A DNA stretch of 64,000 nucleotides, taken from assembly GCA_003526845.1 (NCBI GenBank), contig DPVM01000010.1:1-64000 (forward strand). The letters are read 5' to 3'. The DNA comes from Oscillospiraceae bacterium. Lineage in GTDB: Bacteria > Bacillota > Clostridia > Oscillospirales > Acutalibacteraceae. Positions 42,304-50,621 of this stretch are shown here, in pieces. Within the stretch, counting starts at the first letter, position 1, and every line of letters starts with the position of its first letter. The notes below the pieces were generated by a model. That model ran no database searches and was not told the DNA's origin. It was given only the letters and a program-made list of their open reading frames with translations. The translations under genes were made by a program, and so were the position numbers.

Positions 42304-42340
42304 AAACGGAGCTGTCCTGTGTTGGGGACAGCTCCGTTTG
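42304..42340. terminator. Bidirectional terminator between convergent genes
   Basis: AAACGGAGCTGTCC and GGACAGCTCCGTTT form a perfect 14-bp stem. Confidence 0.9.
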
Positions 42341-42358
42341 TTGTTGTTTAATTAATTA

Positions 42359-42895
42359 TTAACCGAAATATCTCTTGAGAAGACCTTCAAAAGCTTTGCC
42401 GTGTCTTGCTTCGTCACGAGCCATTTCATGAACGGTGTCGTGGATAGCGTCGAGATTTGCAGCCTTTGCTTTTTTAGCAAGCTCTGTCTTGCCTTCTGTT
42501 GCGCCTCTCTCTGCGGCAACTCTCATTTCGAGGTTTTTCTTTGTTGAGTCTGTTACAACCTCACCGAGCATTTCAGCAAATTTAGCTGCGTGCTCTGCCT
42601 CTTCATAAGCAGCCTTTTCCCAATAAAGACCGATTTCCGGATAACCCTCTCTGTGGGCAACTCTTGCCATTGCCAAATACATTCCGACCTCTGAGCATTC
42701 ACCGTTGAAGTTGTCGCGAAGACCCTGAACGATTTCCTCGTCAACACCGTCGATGATTCCTACCTTGTGCTCAGCAGCCCAAGCGTTGTCGGCAGAGTCG
42801 TCTCTTTCAGCCATTTTTGCACCGCAAATCGGGCAGATGTCAATAGGTTCGTCACTTTCGTAGCCGCATACCGGGCAGTAATATTTCTTTGCCAT
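42359..42895 (-). CDS. Reverse-type rubrerythrin (N-terminal rubredoxin domain)
   Basis: 178 residues. An N-terminal rubredoxin-like site (CPVCGY and CPICGA, residues 7-26) precedes the di-iron ferritin-like domain with ligands in NGECSEVGMYL, EEAEHAAKF and RDEARHGKAF. This order is the reverse of classical rubrerythrin and matches the clostridial H2O2/O2-reducing form. It lies 28 bases downstream of a PerR-like gene on the same strand, so peroxide control is likely. Confidence 0.9.
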   Translation of the reverse strand: MAKKYYCPVCGYESDEPIDICPICGAKMAERDDSADNAWAAEHKVGIIDGVDEEIVQGLRDNFNGECSEVGMYLAMARVAHREGYPEIGLYWEKAAYEEAEHAAKFAEMLGEVVTDSTKKNLEMRVAAERGATEGKTELAKKAKAANLDAIHDTVHEMARDEARHGKAFEGLLKRYFG

Positions 42896-42923
42896 TTTCT
42901 TTTACTCCTTTAATTTAAAAAAA

Positions 42924-43322
42924 TTATTTACATTCAGGGCATAAGCCGCTGTAATATACATCTCTTTTTTTGATTTCAAAGCCGTCTATGCCTTTGCAAA
43001 ACGAGTCGTCAACCTCAAAATCAAAAATTCTTTTGCATTTCTCACACAAAAAGTGACCATGCAGTTTGTAATCGCCGTCGTAATGAATCTTGCCGCTGTC
43101 GATTTTAACACTTTGAATCAAGCCCTCTTTTTCAAGCGCTTGCAACGAGTTGTAAACCGTTGTGCGCGAAAATGCCGGATTATCAGCCAAAACAGCCTTG
43201 TAAATTTCGTCAACATCGGGGTGTGTCGGATGCTCGCGCAAATATTTATAAACAGCGATTCTTTGCGGAGTTGCTCTGAAATTGCGCTCCTTAAATATTT
43301 CGACTATTTTTTGCTCTGTCAT
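42924..43322 (-). CDS. perR: Fur-family regulator, PerR type
   Basis: 132 residues. Winged-helix part RATPQRIAVYKYL, then FSRTTVYNSLQALEKEGLI. The structural zinc site is CEKC and CPEC at the C-terminal half. The regulatory metal region reads HYDGDYKLHGHF, with Asp rather than His at the position that distinguishes PerR from Fur in Bacillus, so peroxide sensing is favoured. It is first in an operon with rubrerythrin and is preceded by a tandem palindromic operator candidate. Confidence 0.83.
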   Translation of the reverse strand: MTEQKIVEIFKERNFRATPQRIAVYKYLREHPTHPDVDEIYKAVLADNPAFSRTTVYNSLQALEKEGLIQSVKIDSGKIHYDGDYKLHGHFLCEKCKRIFDFEVDDSFCKGIDGFEIKKRDVYYSGLCPECK

Positions 43323-43340
43323 TCATCCACCGCCTAATCT

Positions 43341-43368
43341 GTAACGATTACTAACTTGTAACGATTAC
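43341..43368. promoter_or_regulatory. Tandem operator candidate upstream of perR-rubrerythrin
   Basis: GTAACGATTAC occurs twice (43341-43351 and 43358-43368) with a 17-base period; each copy is itself a near-palindrome. It lies 19 bases upstream of the perR start, suggesting autoregulation. Confidence 0.6.
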
Positions 43369-43446
43369 AATTTATATTATACATATTTTTTTTGATTTGT
43401 CAACACTTTTTTATATAACGCTGTTATAAAAATAATTTTGCATTCC

Positions 43447-43475
43447 TTGACATACAATATTTATTGTGTTACTAT
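43447..43475 (+). promoter_or_regulatory. Promoter of the DUF1858 gene with a palindrome in the spacer
   Basis: TTGACA, 17 bases, TACTAT. The spacer holds ACAATA-TT-TATTGT (43454-43467), a perfect inverted repeat that could be a repressor site. Confidence 0.6.
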
Positions 43476-43518
43476 TGTTTTTGCCGAATGGCAAAAGAAA
43501 AAGCGGAGGTTTAATGCT

Positions 43519-43719
43519 ATGGAAATTACAAAAAACACCACTATGGGCGATATGCTTGAATATGATAGAGGAATCGGAGTTGTTTTGATGGAGGCAGGTA
43601 TGCACTGCGTAGGCTGTCCGGCATCAATCGGCGAAACACTTGAAGAGGCTTGCCAGGTTCACGGCCTCGACAGCGATGTTGTACTCAAATCAATCACAGA
43701 CTATCTCGCTACAAAATAA
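43519..43719 (+). CDS. DUF1858 disulfide-redox protein
   Basis: 66 residues, the DUF1858 domain that often accompanies hybrid-cluster proteins: TTMGDMLEYDRGIGVVLMEAGMHCVGCPAS with the CVGC motif near residue 28-31. ATG at 43519 has GGAGG 8 bases upstream; the longer frame from 43438 would start in the promoter. Likely a small thiol/metal-binding protein in redox stress, in keeping with the perR-rubrerythrin operon that diverges from it. Confidence 0.85.
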   Translation: MEITKNTTMGDMLEYDRGIGVVLMEAGMHCVGCPASIGETLEEACQVHGLDSDVVLKSITDYLATK

Positions 43720-43770
43720 TATGTTATAATTTATATATTATATAAATAATTATATCATTGTTTATTTTAA

Positions 43771-43806
43771 CAGCAGTTCATCCAAGAATGAACTGCTGTT
43801 TTTTTG
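43771..43806 (+). terminator. Terminator after the DUF1858 gene
   Basis: AGCAGTTCATCC and GAATGAACTGCT pair, followed by GTTTTTTT. It covers the TTG at 43804, which argues against that codon as a start. Confidence 0.85.
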
Positions 43807-43875
43807 CGTCGCTACAAATACAGACACATTTCGCATATCCTATTGTTTATAATTCTTTTGATTGGATGTGTAAAT

Positions 43876-45993
43876 ATGCCGTTAAAGGAAAAAATCAGAA
43901 TTGACGATATAAAAAAAGACAAGCCGCTTTTAAGGCGCGGGATAAAATCGCTGTTTTATTTTATAATCGGCGTTGCTATGAGCACAGGCAGTGTTATGGA
44001 CGGGTTAAAGCCGTTTGGCATATCAATAATTGCCGTGTCGGGCAAAAAATATTTTCCGTTTTCTGCGGCAGGGTCGATAGTCGGTTATTTAATCGCCGGT
44101 ATAGACGCACAGTCGGCGCGCTACATAGCCGCAGCGGTGATTGCAACAATAGGTGCGTTTGCAGCCGGAGCTTTTGATTTGAATACACGGCCGTATTATT
44201 CAATTGCTGTTTCATCGGCGGCATGTCTGTTCAGCGGTTTGGTGCTCAACTTCAGGCTCGGCGCAATAGGCAGCGACTATCTTGTCACGCTCGGCGAGTC
44301 GGTGCTTTGCGGCGGCAGTGCATATTTTTTTCACAAGGCACTCGGTGCAAATTATAAGCGATTGCGATTCAAGGCGCTTCCGCTGTCGGATATAGCGTGT
44401 ATCTTGATTTCGGGAATGACGGTTATACTCAATCTGTCACAGTTGCATATCGGTGTTTTCTATCCCGTTATGGCGCTTTCGGTCGGTGTGATTTTGTCAT
44501 CCGTAAAATACGGCGGCGACAGATGGGGGATAATCCTGTCGCTTTGTTTTGGCTTTTCGTTTGCAATTACATCAAAGCAAACGCTGTTTATAATCGGTGC
44601 GCTTACATTCTCGTCAATGCTTGCTATGTTGTTTTCGTCGCTGTCGAGTCTCGGCATTTCGGCGGCGTATATGTGCTCAATCGGATTTTTCGCCGTTGCG
44701 GCAGGGAATGAATATGCGCTTGCGCTTTTTGTGAATTCGCTGATAGGCTCAGTTGTATTCCTGCTTTTGCCGAACGCGGCAAACGAAAAATTGGAGGAAC
44801 TGTGGGACACAGGCAAAAATTCGCCGCCGGACGGCTCGCTGCGCCAAAACCTTGTACTGAAGTTGCGCTTTGCCTCGTCTGCAATGGCGGCAATCAGTGA
44901 CAGCGTTGACCAGGTGCGCGAAAAAATCAACGATATTACAAGACGCGAAAACGAGAAGAACAAGGACAAAATCACGCCCGAGGAATATGTCTGCCGCGAA
45001 ATAGTGCTTGAAAAAACAAATCAAATCAGAATGGTTGCGTCGGACCAATTTTTTTCAATTGCGGATATGCTTGAGGACCTCGCCTTTGAGTTCGACGAGG
45101 CGGAGCGGTTTGATTCAGTGGCGTCGGCAAAGGTGCGCAGGCTCCTCGGCGAATATGAGATTTATCCCAAAAACATTTCGGTGATTGAGGATAAGTTTGG
45201 CAGAATTAGGGTTGAAATTCTTGTCGATTCGGGTGTAACAGGGATTGAAAATCCAAAACTGCCGACAGAAATCGGTAAAATTTGCTCACGCTATTTTCAA
45301 AACGGAAAAATCACTAACTTTAAAAATGAAACAATGCTCTCTTTTTCCGAAAAGCCGAATTATCGCCTTTCAATCGGTTTTGCACAGCACAGTGCCGAGG
45401 GCACCCTCTGCGGCGATACGGTTAAAATAATCAATGATAACAAGGGCCATTCAATTTTGATTATCAGCGACGGAATGGGTAAAGGCTCGCGCGCGGCACT
45501 CGACGGAGCAATGGGCGCCGGGCTTATTTCAAAACTTTTGAATGTCGGGTTCGGTTTTGACAGCGCACTAAAGGTTGTCAACTCCGCGCTTCTTGTCAAA
45601 AGCAATGACGAAAGTCTTGCAACGCTTGATATTGCAAATATAGATTTGTTTACCGGTAAGTGCGAAATCTACAAGGCAGGTGCGCCGGCAAGCTTTATTA
45701 TAAAAAATTCAATCGTCAACAAGTGTGAATTAAGCTCGATGCCGGCAGGAATTTTGCGCGGTATTGAGTTTGCAAAGCGAACTGCGGTTTTAAGCCCGAG
45801 CGATTCGATAGTGCTGTTCAGCGACGGCATCACCGATTTGGGCGACGAGTGGATAAACAAGTCGCTGCGCCTGATAAACGGAGAATCGCCGCAAAAAAGT
45901 GCTGATTTTTTGCTATCCTCCGCACTTGAAAACAGCAGGGGCAAAAAAATTGACGATATGAGTGTGATTATAGCCAGGATGGAAAGGAATTGA
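43876..45993 (+). CDS. spoIIE: Stage II sporulation protein E (SpoIIE) serine phosphatase
   Basis: 705 residues from ATG 43876. About the first 300 residues hold around ten hydrophobic segments; a soluble middle region follows. The C-terminal 220 residues are a PP2C-type phosphatase with metal aspartates in ISDGMGKGSRAA and SDGITDLG. In Bacillus, SpoIIE dephosphorylates SpoIIAA to activate sigma-F in the forespore and acts at the asymmetric septum. The site TTGGATG precedes the ATG; TATAAT at 43848-43853 without a -35 may reflect Spo0A-type control. It implies endospore ancestry or capacity. Confidence 0.88.
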   Translation: MPLKEKIRIDDIKKDKPLLRRGIKSLFYFIIGVAMSTGSVMDGLKPFGISIIAVSGKKYFPFSAAGSIVGYLIAGIDAQSARYIAAAVIATIGAFAAGAFDLNTRPYYSIAVSSAACLFSGLVLNFRLGAIGSDYLVTLGESVLCGGSAYFFHKALGANYKRLRFKALPLSDIACILISGMTVILNLSQLHIGVFYPVMALSVGVILSSVKYGGDRWGIILSLCFGFSFAITSKQTLFIIGALTFSSMLAMLFSSLSSLGISAAYMCSIGFFAVAAGNEYALALFVNSLIGSVVFLLLPNAANEKLEELWDTGKNSPPDGSLRQNLVLKLRFASSAMAAISDSVDQVREKINDITRRENEKNKDKITPEEYVCREIVLEKTNQIRMVASDQFFSIADMLEDLAFEFDEAERFDSVASAKVRRLLGEYEIYPKNISVIEDKFGRIRVEILVDSGVTGIENPKLPTEIGKICSRYFQNGKITNFKNETMLSFSEKPNYRLSIGFAQHSAEGTLCGDTVKIINDNKGHSILIISDGMGKGSRAALDGAMGAGLISKLLNVGFGFDSALKVVNSALLVKSNDESLATLDIANIDLFTGKCEIYKAGAPASFIIKNSIVNKCELSSMPAGILRGIEFAKRTAVLSPSDSIVLFSDGITDLGDEWINKSLRLINGESPQKSADFLLSSALENSRGKKIDDMSVIIARMERN

Positions 45994-45997
45994 TTTT

Positions 45998-47749
45998 ATG
46001 AGCGGTATAGTGTGCTATGTCGGCAGAGAACTTTGCAAAGGCAATTTGACAGCCGCCTTGCAAACTATGAAAAAAAGAGGAAATTCTGTCGCCGGTGCGG
46101 CGTTGCAACAAAAGAATTTTGTATCGATTGTGTCAAACGGAACATCCGGACTTTGCGATGAAATTCAAAAATATGACGGCGACTCTACATTCGGAATTGC
46201 CGAGTGCAGTTCGATTTTTAACAATTCGTGTGCGGCTGTGCCTGCTGTTAATAACATGTATGCCGTTGCCGTTGACGGCGAGATTGAAAATTTTGAGGCG
46301 ATTGAGCGATGGTGTAAAAATCCTTTCCCTGTCAACAGCTCTGAGGATTTGCTCCTTGCAATGCTGTGTGTCAATTCGAGCGACAACAAACTTGCGCTGA
46401 TTAAAAAAATATTCACCGCTGTCAAAGGTGAGCCGACTTTTGCTTTTGCGCAAAACGGAGATGATGTTTTGTATTGCCACCGCGGCGACTCTCCTTTGTT
46501 TGTCGGCTTTTGTGACGACGGATACTATGTCGCAAGCGAGCTTAATGCGATTGTTCCGTATTGCAAAAAATATGTATTCTTAAAATATCACGAAAGCGCA
46601 CGCATAGCGAGAAACAGAATTGTTTTTTATGACAGTCGAATGAAAAAAATCAAAAAACAGGCAAAGCCGTGCCCCGATTATGCGTTGTTTGAAAACAGCT
46701 ATACTCCGTCGGAAGAGGTGTATTACTGTCCGCTTGTTCTGCGAGAAATCTATTCACGGATTGTCAAAAAAGGCGAAATTGCGCTTGACGAATTGAATTT
46801 TACAAAGCGTTCGACAGAGAAAATCAAACGCATTGTAATTACCGGCAACGCTTCGGCTTACAACGCCTCACGCGCGGCGGCATATTATATCGAAAGCCTT
46901 TGCGATATTCCTTGCACCGCTGTCGAATCAACTCAACTGCGCTGTTCGGGCGCGGTTTTTGATAAGGGCACATTGCTTCTTGTTGCATCGCATACGGGAG
47001 AGGATAATGACGCGGCGTTTTGCATTCGCAGAGCAAAAAAATTCGGAGCAAAAACAATTGCCGTCACAAATTCTGCAATATCATATGTTGCCGAAATTTG
47101 CGATTATGCCGTCAATCCCGGTGCCGATTTCAACAGCGAGCGCGTGTCATTTCGTGAATTTGTGTCGCTCTATATGACGCTGTGCCTCATTGGACTTTAT
47201 ATCGGCAAAAAGGCAGGTGTTGTGTCCGATGTTTATATGTCGCTTTCGCTCAAACTTGCCGAGCAGCTGCCGTCAAAAATACTTTCGCTTATCCGTGACG
47301 AAAAAATGATGAAAAGTATTATTCCTCAAATTATGCAAAGTAAAAGAGTTTTTGTGACAGGCTTGGGCGCCGATGCCGCAATTGCAGATGAATGTGCCTT
47401 TTGGCTTGAGGATGTCGGCGGTGTGTCCTGCTCTGCACTTTCATCTTCAAACCTTGCCGCTTTGAATAGGGAGTCCTTTGTCGGCAGTGCCATTTTGTGT
47501 TTTGTTACCGACGCACTTCTTATGCCTAAAATTTTGCCGATGCTCAAAAGGGCGGAATTTTACGGGGCAAAAGTTATGCTTATCGCAACCGACGCGATTT
47601 ATGAGGAACGGTCGAATGATTCAAACGCTGTCACTTTCGGCGACAGCATGCCTATGCTGAATGTGCTCAACGCCGCTGTTTGGGGCGACAAACTCAGCGT
47701 GTTTATTGCTCAAAATTCAGCAAAAAATGATAAAAAAGCAGCCGTTTAA
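45998..47749 (+). CDS. GlmS-like two-SIS-domain protein with degenerate glutaminase domain
   Basis: 583 residues with the full layout of glucosamine-6-phosphate synthase: an N-terminal class II glutaminase-like domain (about 1-215) and two SIS sugar-phosphate domains. The start reads MSGIVCYVG where GlmS has MCGIVGYIG, so the cysteine nucleophile is serine. The usual C-terminal DxPRNLAKSVTVE segment is absent and replaced by QNSAKNDKKAAV. SIS motifs such as VASHTGEDNDA are altered. It starts 4 bases after spoIIE. It is probably not an ordinary GlmS and may bind sugars or regulate during sporulation; function is unknown. Confidence 0.75.
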   Translation: MSGIVCYVGRELCKGNLTAALQTMKKRGNSVAGAALQQKNFVSIVSNGTSGLCDEIQKYDGDSTFGIAECSSIFNNSCAAVPAVNNMYAVAVDGEIENFEAIERWCKNPFPVNSSEDLLLAMLCVNSSDNKLALIKKIFTAVKGEPTFAFAQNGDDVLYCHRGDSPLFVGFCDDGYYVASELNAIVPYCKKYVFLKYHESARIARNRIVFYDSRMKKIKKQAKPCPDYALFENSYTPSEEVYYCPLVLREIYSRIVKKGEIALDELNFTKRSTEKIKRIVITGNASAYNASRAAAYYIESLCDIPCTAVESTQLRCSGAVFDKGTLLLVASHTGEDNDAAFCIRRAKKFGAKTIAVTNSAISYVAEICDYAVNPGADFNSERVSFREFVSLYMTLCLIGLYIGKKAGVVSDVYMSLSLKLAEQLPSKILSLIRDEKMMKSIIPQIMQSKRVFVTGLGADAAIADECAFWLEDVGGVSCSALSSSNLAALNRESFVGSAILCFVTDALLMPKILPMLKRAEFYGAKVMLIATDAIYEERSNDSNAVTFGDSMPMLNVLNAAVWGDKLSVFIAQNSAKNDKKAAV

Positions 47750-47810
47750 TCACAAAAAATAATTTTTTGCCGTATTTTTTTAAAAATGATGCATTATTTT
47801 CCTTTTTTGT

Positions 47811-47839
47811 TTGATTTTTTAGATTAAATGTACTATAAT
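47811..47839 (+). promoter_or_regulatory. Promoter of the SDR-family gene
   Basis: TTGATT, 17-base spacer, TATAAT, about 50 bases upstream of the ATG. Confidence 0.65.
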
Positions 47840-47890
47840 TAAGAATAGTGACATTTAGTAATTTATAATTAATTTCACGGAGGAATTAAA

Positions 47891-48913
47891 ATGAATGTAT
47901 TTATGATTGGCGGCACAGGCCTTCTCGGCTGCGAGGCTGCAAAACAACTCATTGCACACGGTCACAAGGTAACATCTGTTGCTCTTCCTCCACTTCCTGA
48001 AGGAGCTCCTATTCCTAAGGAAATGGAAATCATCTTCGGCGACATTAACAAGCGTTCGGACGAAGAAGTTGAGGAAATGCTTAAAGGCAACGATGTATTT
48101 ATCTTTGCTGCAGGCGTTGACGAAAGAGTAGAATTCCCGGCACCTGTTGAGGATTATTACTACAAATTCAACATTGCACCTCTTAAGAGAATGCTTCCTA
48201 TGTGTAAAAAAGCAGGTGTTAAGAATGCAGTCGTTCTCGGCTCATATTTCTCATGGCTTTCAAAGAAGTATCCTGAAAAAGGTTTCCAAAAGAAAAATAA
48301 GTATTTTGCTGCAAGACTTCAGCAGGAAGAAGTTTGCCGCGGTTTCTGCGACGACGATTTCAGCGTAAAGGTTCTTGAACTTCCTTATATTTTCGGTACA
48401 CAGCCGGGCAGAAGACCTGTTTGGACTATACTTATCGAACAACTTAAGGGTATGGATAAGCTTCCTTTCACTCTTTATCCAAAGGGAGGCACATCAATGC
48501 TTACATGCCGTCAGGTTGGTGAGGTTATCTGTGGTGCCGCTGAAAGAACGGTTAAGGGCTTTGAGGCTTTCCCAATCGGTATGTATAATATGAAATGGGA
48601 TAAGTTCCTTAAAATTGTCTATGCTGCAAGAGGTATGGGCGCAGACAGAAAGATTGTCGGCGTTGCTCCTTGGATGATGAAGATGGGTATGTTCAGCATC
48701 GTTAAGGACTACAAGAAGAGAGGCATTGATTCGGGTATGGATCCGTTCAACCTTGCTGATATTATGGATATTGATATTTTCTATTCAAATAAATATGCAA
48801 AAGAACTTGGTGCTACCGAAGACGATATCAACGCTGCTATTACAGATTCTATCAAGGTTTCTGTTGAAGCTGAGGCAGGCAGAGTTAAACTTCTTGAAAT
48901 GAAGGGCGAATAA
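47891..48913 (+). CDS. NAD(P)-dependent epimerase/dehydratase-like extended SDR
   Basis: 340 residues. An N-terminal Rossmann motif GGTGLLG with DVFIFAAGVDE follows the nucleotide-binding pattern. The catalytic Tyr region reads NKYFAARLQQEE, so the usual Y-x3-K has arginine in place of lysine. The block PYIFGTQPGRRP is usual for this superfamily. Codon use looks more biased than in the neighbours, as expected for a highly expressed gene. It is a single-gene unit with its own promoter and terminator. Substrate unknown. Confidence 0.8.
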   Translation: MNVFMIGGTGLLGCEAAKQLIAHGHKVTSVALPPLPEGAPIPKEMEIIFGDINKRSDEEVEEMLKGNDVFIFAAGVDERVEFPAPVEDYYYKFNIAPLKRMLPMCKKAGVKNAVVLGSYFSWLSKKYPEKGFQKKNKYFAARLQQEEVCRGFCDDDFSVKVLELPYIFGTQPGRRPVWTILIEQLKGMDKLPFTLYPKGGTSMLTCRQVGEVICGAAERTVKGFEAFPIGMYNMKWDKFLKIVYAARGMGADRKIVGVAPWMMKMGMFSIVKDYKKRGIDSGMDPFNLADIMDIDIFYSNKYAKELGATEDDINAAITDSIKVSVEAEAGRVKLLEMKGE

Positions 48914-48938
48914 TCTGCTTCTATTATAATCAATACAT

Positions 48939-48966
48939 AAAAATCCCCTCGTATGAGGGGATTTTT
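48939..48966 (+). terminator. Terminator after the SDR gene
   Basis: AAATCCCCTCG and GAGGGGATTT flank a short loop, followed by TTTT. Confidence 0.85.
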
Positions 48967-48997
48967 TGCATTATGTTATGATATTAAAATTGGAAAA

Positions 48998-49039
48998 GAT
49001 AAAACAGCACCGACGGTTTGACTGACTGTCGGTGCTGCT
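48998..49039 (-). terminator. Terminator of the two-component operon
   Basis: CAGCACCGAC and GTCGGTGCTG form a 10-bp stem; on minus TTTTATCTTTT follows. It ends the operon 51289-49174. The rest of 48967-49173 shows nothing further. Confidence 0.75.
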
Positions 49040-49173
49040 TTAAATTATGAAAAAGTTTATGAACATTTTTTGGTGAAGCGCCTTTTGCATTTCACACATA
49101 TTTTTTACATTATAAATGTTAGTAAAATGATGAAGAGTTGTGAATAAACTATTAACTTACAAAAAGTTTTGAC

Positions 49174-49557
49174 TTATTTTGTGTTTTGCTCTTTTTCATC
49201 AAGAATTTCGTTTGCAAGTTCTATTATTTTTTCGGCGTTCTTTTTCTTTTCTTTGCCGTAGAAAAAATAATATGCCGGGTATGATATAACTATAAAAAGC
49301 CCGGATACAAAGCAAATGACAAAAGTCACATAAAAGTTTTTTAAAACAAACGAAAGCACAATGCCTGCAACAAGACCTGCCGCGCCAACAATGACTATCG
49401 CCATTGCAATCATAAAAGCCTTTTTAGGCGCCTGTGCATCAAGTTCTTTCAACTGTTCAATCTTTGATTTTTCGCTGTTTATGTATTTGTCGCGAATGTT
49501 TTTCACTTCTTGATTTTGTGCCGAGGAATAAGTGTATTTAAAGCCGTTATCTTCCAT
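49174..49557 (-). CDS. Small two-helix membrane protein downstream of a two-component system
   Basis: 127 residues with a charged N-terminal part (NIRDKYINSEKSKIEQLKELD), two hydrophobic helices at about 48-75 and 78-100, and a charged C-terminal tail (KKKNAEKIIELANEILDEKEQ). ATG at 49557 has GGAGG 7 bases upstream; the frame to 49572 starts in that site. It follows the kinase by 14 bases and is likely co-transcribed. It may be a target or accessory protein of the system; no family was recognised. Confidence 0.7.
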   Translation of the reverse strand: MEDNGFKYTYSSAQNQEVKNIRDKYINSEKSKIEQLKELDAQAPKKAFMIAMAIVIVGAAGLVAGIVLSFVLKNFYVTFVICFVSGLFIVISYPAYYFFYGKEKKKNAEKIIELANEILDEKEQNTK

Positions 49558-49571
49558 AATTTGCCTCCGCA

Positions 49572-50621
49572 TTATTTATAAATGCCAACCGAGAAAGTCG
49601 AGCCTTCGCCGAGTTTGCTTTCCACTGTGATTTCGCCGCCGATAATGTCTATCACTTTTTTTACAAGCGCAAGCCCAAGGCCGTTGCCCTGCGATGCGCG
49701 CGATGTGTCACCTTGATAAAACTTGTCAAAAATCCGCCGTCCCGTTTTCTGTGACATTCCGCATCCGTTGTCCCTGATTGTCACAACCGCTTTTCCGTTG
49801 CTCTCGTCAACGGATACAGTCAGCGTGCCGCCGTCATCGGTGAATTTCAGTGCGTTTGATATGAGATTGTTCCAAATCAGCGTCAAAAGTTCGCTGTCTG
49901 TTTCAACAATTATTTCTTTGTCAAGGTCTGCATTCAGCGTTATGCCTTTGCGCTCGATTTCATCTTCAAAATAAAACAGCGACTCGCAAACATTTTCACA
50001 GAGATTGATTTTTTTCAAATTTGGATAAATCTCCTGATTTTCAAGTTTGTTCAGCTTTAAAATGTTTGAAATCAGCGTTGAAAGATTTTTTGTTGCCTCG
50101 TTTACGGCGCAAAGATATTCGCCGCGCTGTTTTGGCGTCAAATTTTCGTCCTTCAAAAGCGTTGTGTAGTTTTGGATTACGGCAAGCGGGGTTTTTATTT
50201 CGTGCGACACATTGGATATGAAATCCGAGCGCAATGTTTCCGTTGAGCCAAGTTCTTTAACCATTTTGTTGAAGTTTTCAAAAATAACATCAAACTCATT
50301 TTCGCCCTTGTTTTTGCTCAATTGGATTTGCGTTGAAAAGTCACCCTCGGTTACTCTCTCCGTAGCGTCAAGGATTTTTTTCAGCGGCTTTTCAATCGTC
50401 ACCTTTCTGTATATCTCATTTGCAACACAGGTTGCCGACGCCATAATTATGATTGTCATTGCCGTCATTACCTTTTTAAACAGTGCATCGTCCGCCGTTG
50501 TGCCGGATAATGTCGCAAAAAGTAAAAAACAAAATGCAATCACCGCAAGGTAAAATACAAAATGCACAACAAAGTGACCGAACGAAAACAGGCTTCGCTT
50601 AACCTTTTGATTTATTTTCAT
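49572..50621 (-). CDS. Sensor histidine kinase
   Basis: 349 residues. Two closely spaced helices (about 18-40 and 50-68) with almost no outer loop, a HAMP-like region, and H140 in NVSHEIKTPLAVIQ. N-box NLISNALKFT, G1 DNGCGM, F-box FDKFYQGD and G2 GNGLGLALVKK are all present. The short outer loop suggests sensing within the membrane, as in intramembrane kinases linked to cell-envelope stress. It overlaps its regulator by 4 bases. Confidence 0.87.
   Translation of the reverse strand: MKINQKVKRSLFSFGHFVVHFVFYLAVIAFCFLLFATLSGTTADDALFKKVMTAMTIIIMASATCVANEIYRKVTIEKPLKKILDATERVTEGDFSTQIQLSKNKGENEFDVIFENFNKMVKELGSTETLRSDFISNVSHEIKTPLAVIQNYTTLLKDENLTPKQRGEYLCAVNEATKNLSTLISNILKLNKLENQEIYPNLKKINLCENVCESLFYFEDEIERKGITLNADLDKEIIVETDSELLTLIWNNLISNALKFTDDGGTLTVSVDESNGKAVVTIRDNGCGMSQKTGRRIFDKFYQGDTSRASQGNGLGLALVKKVIDIIGGEITVESKLGEGSTFSVGIYK

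Noticed and set aside
43804..43875. TTG start for SpoIIE at 43804
   Set aside because: The codon lies in the U-run of a terminator. ATG at 43876 has a ribosome site and fits the family.
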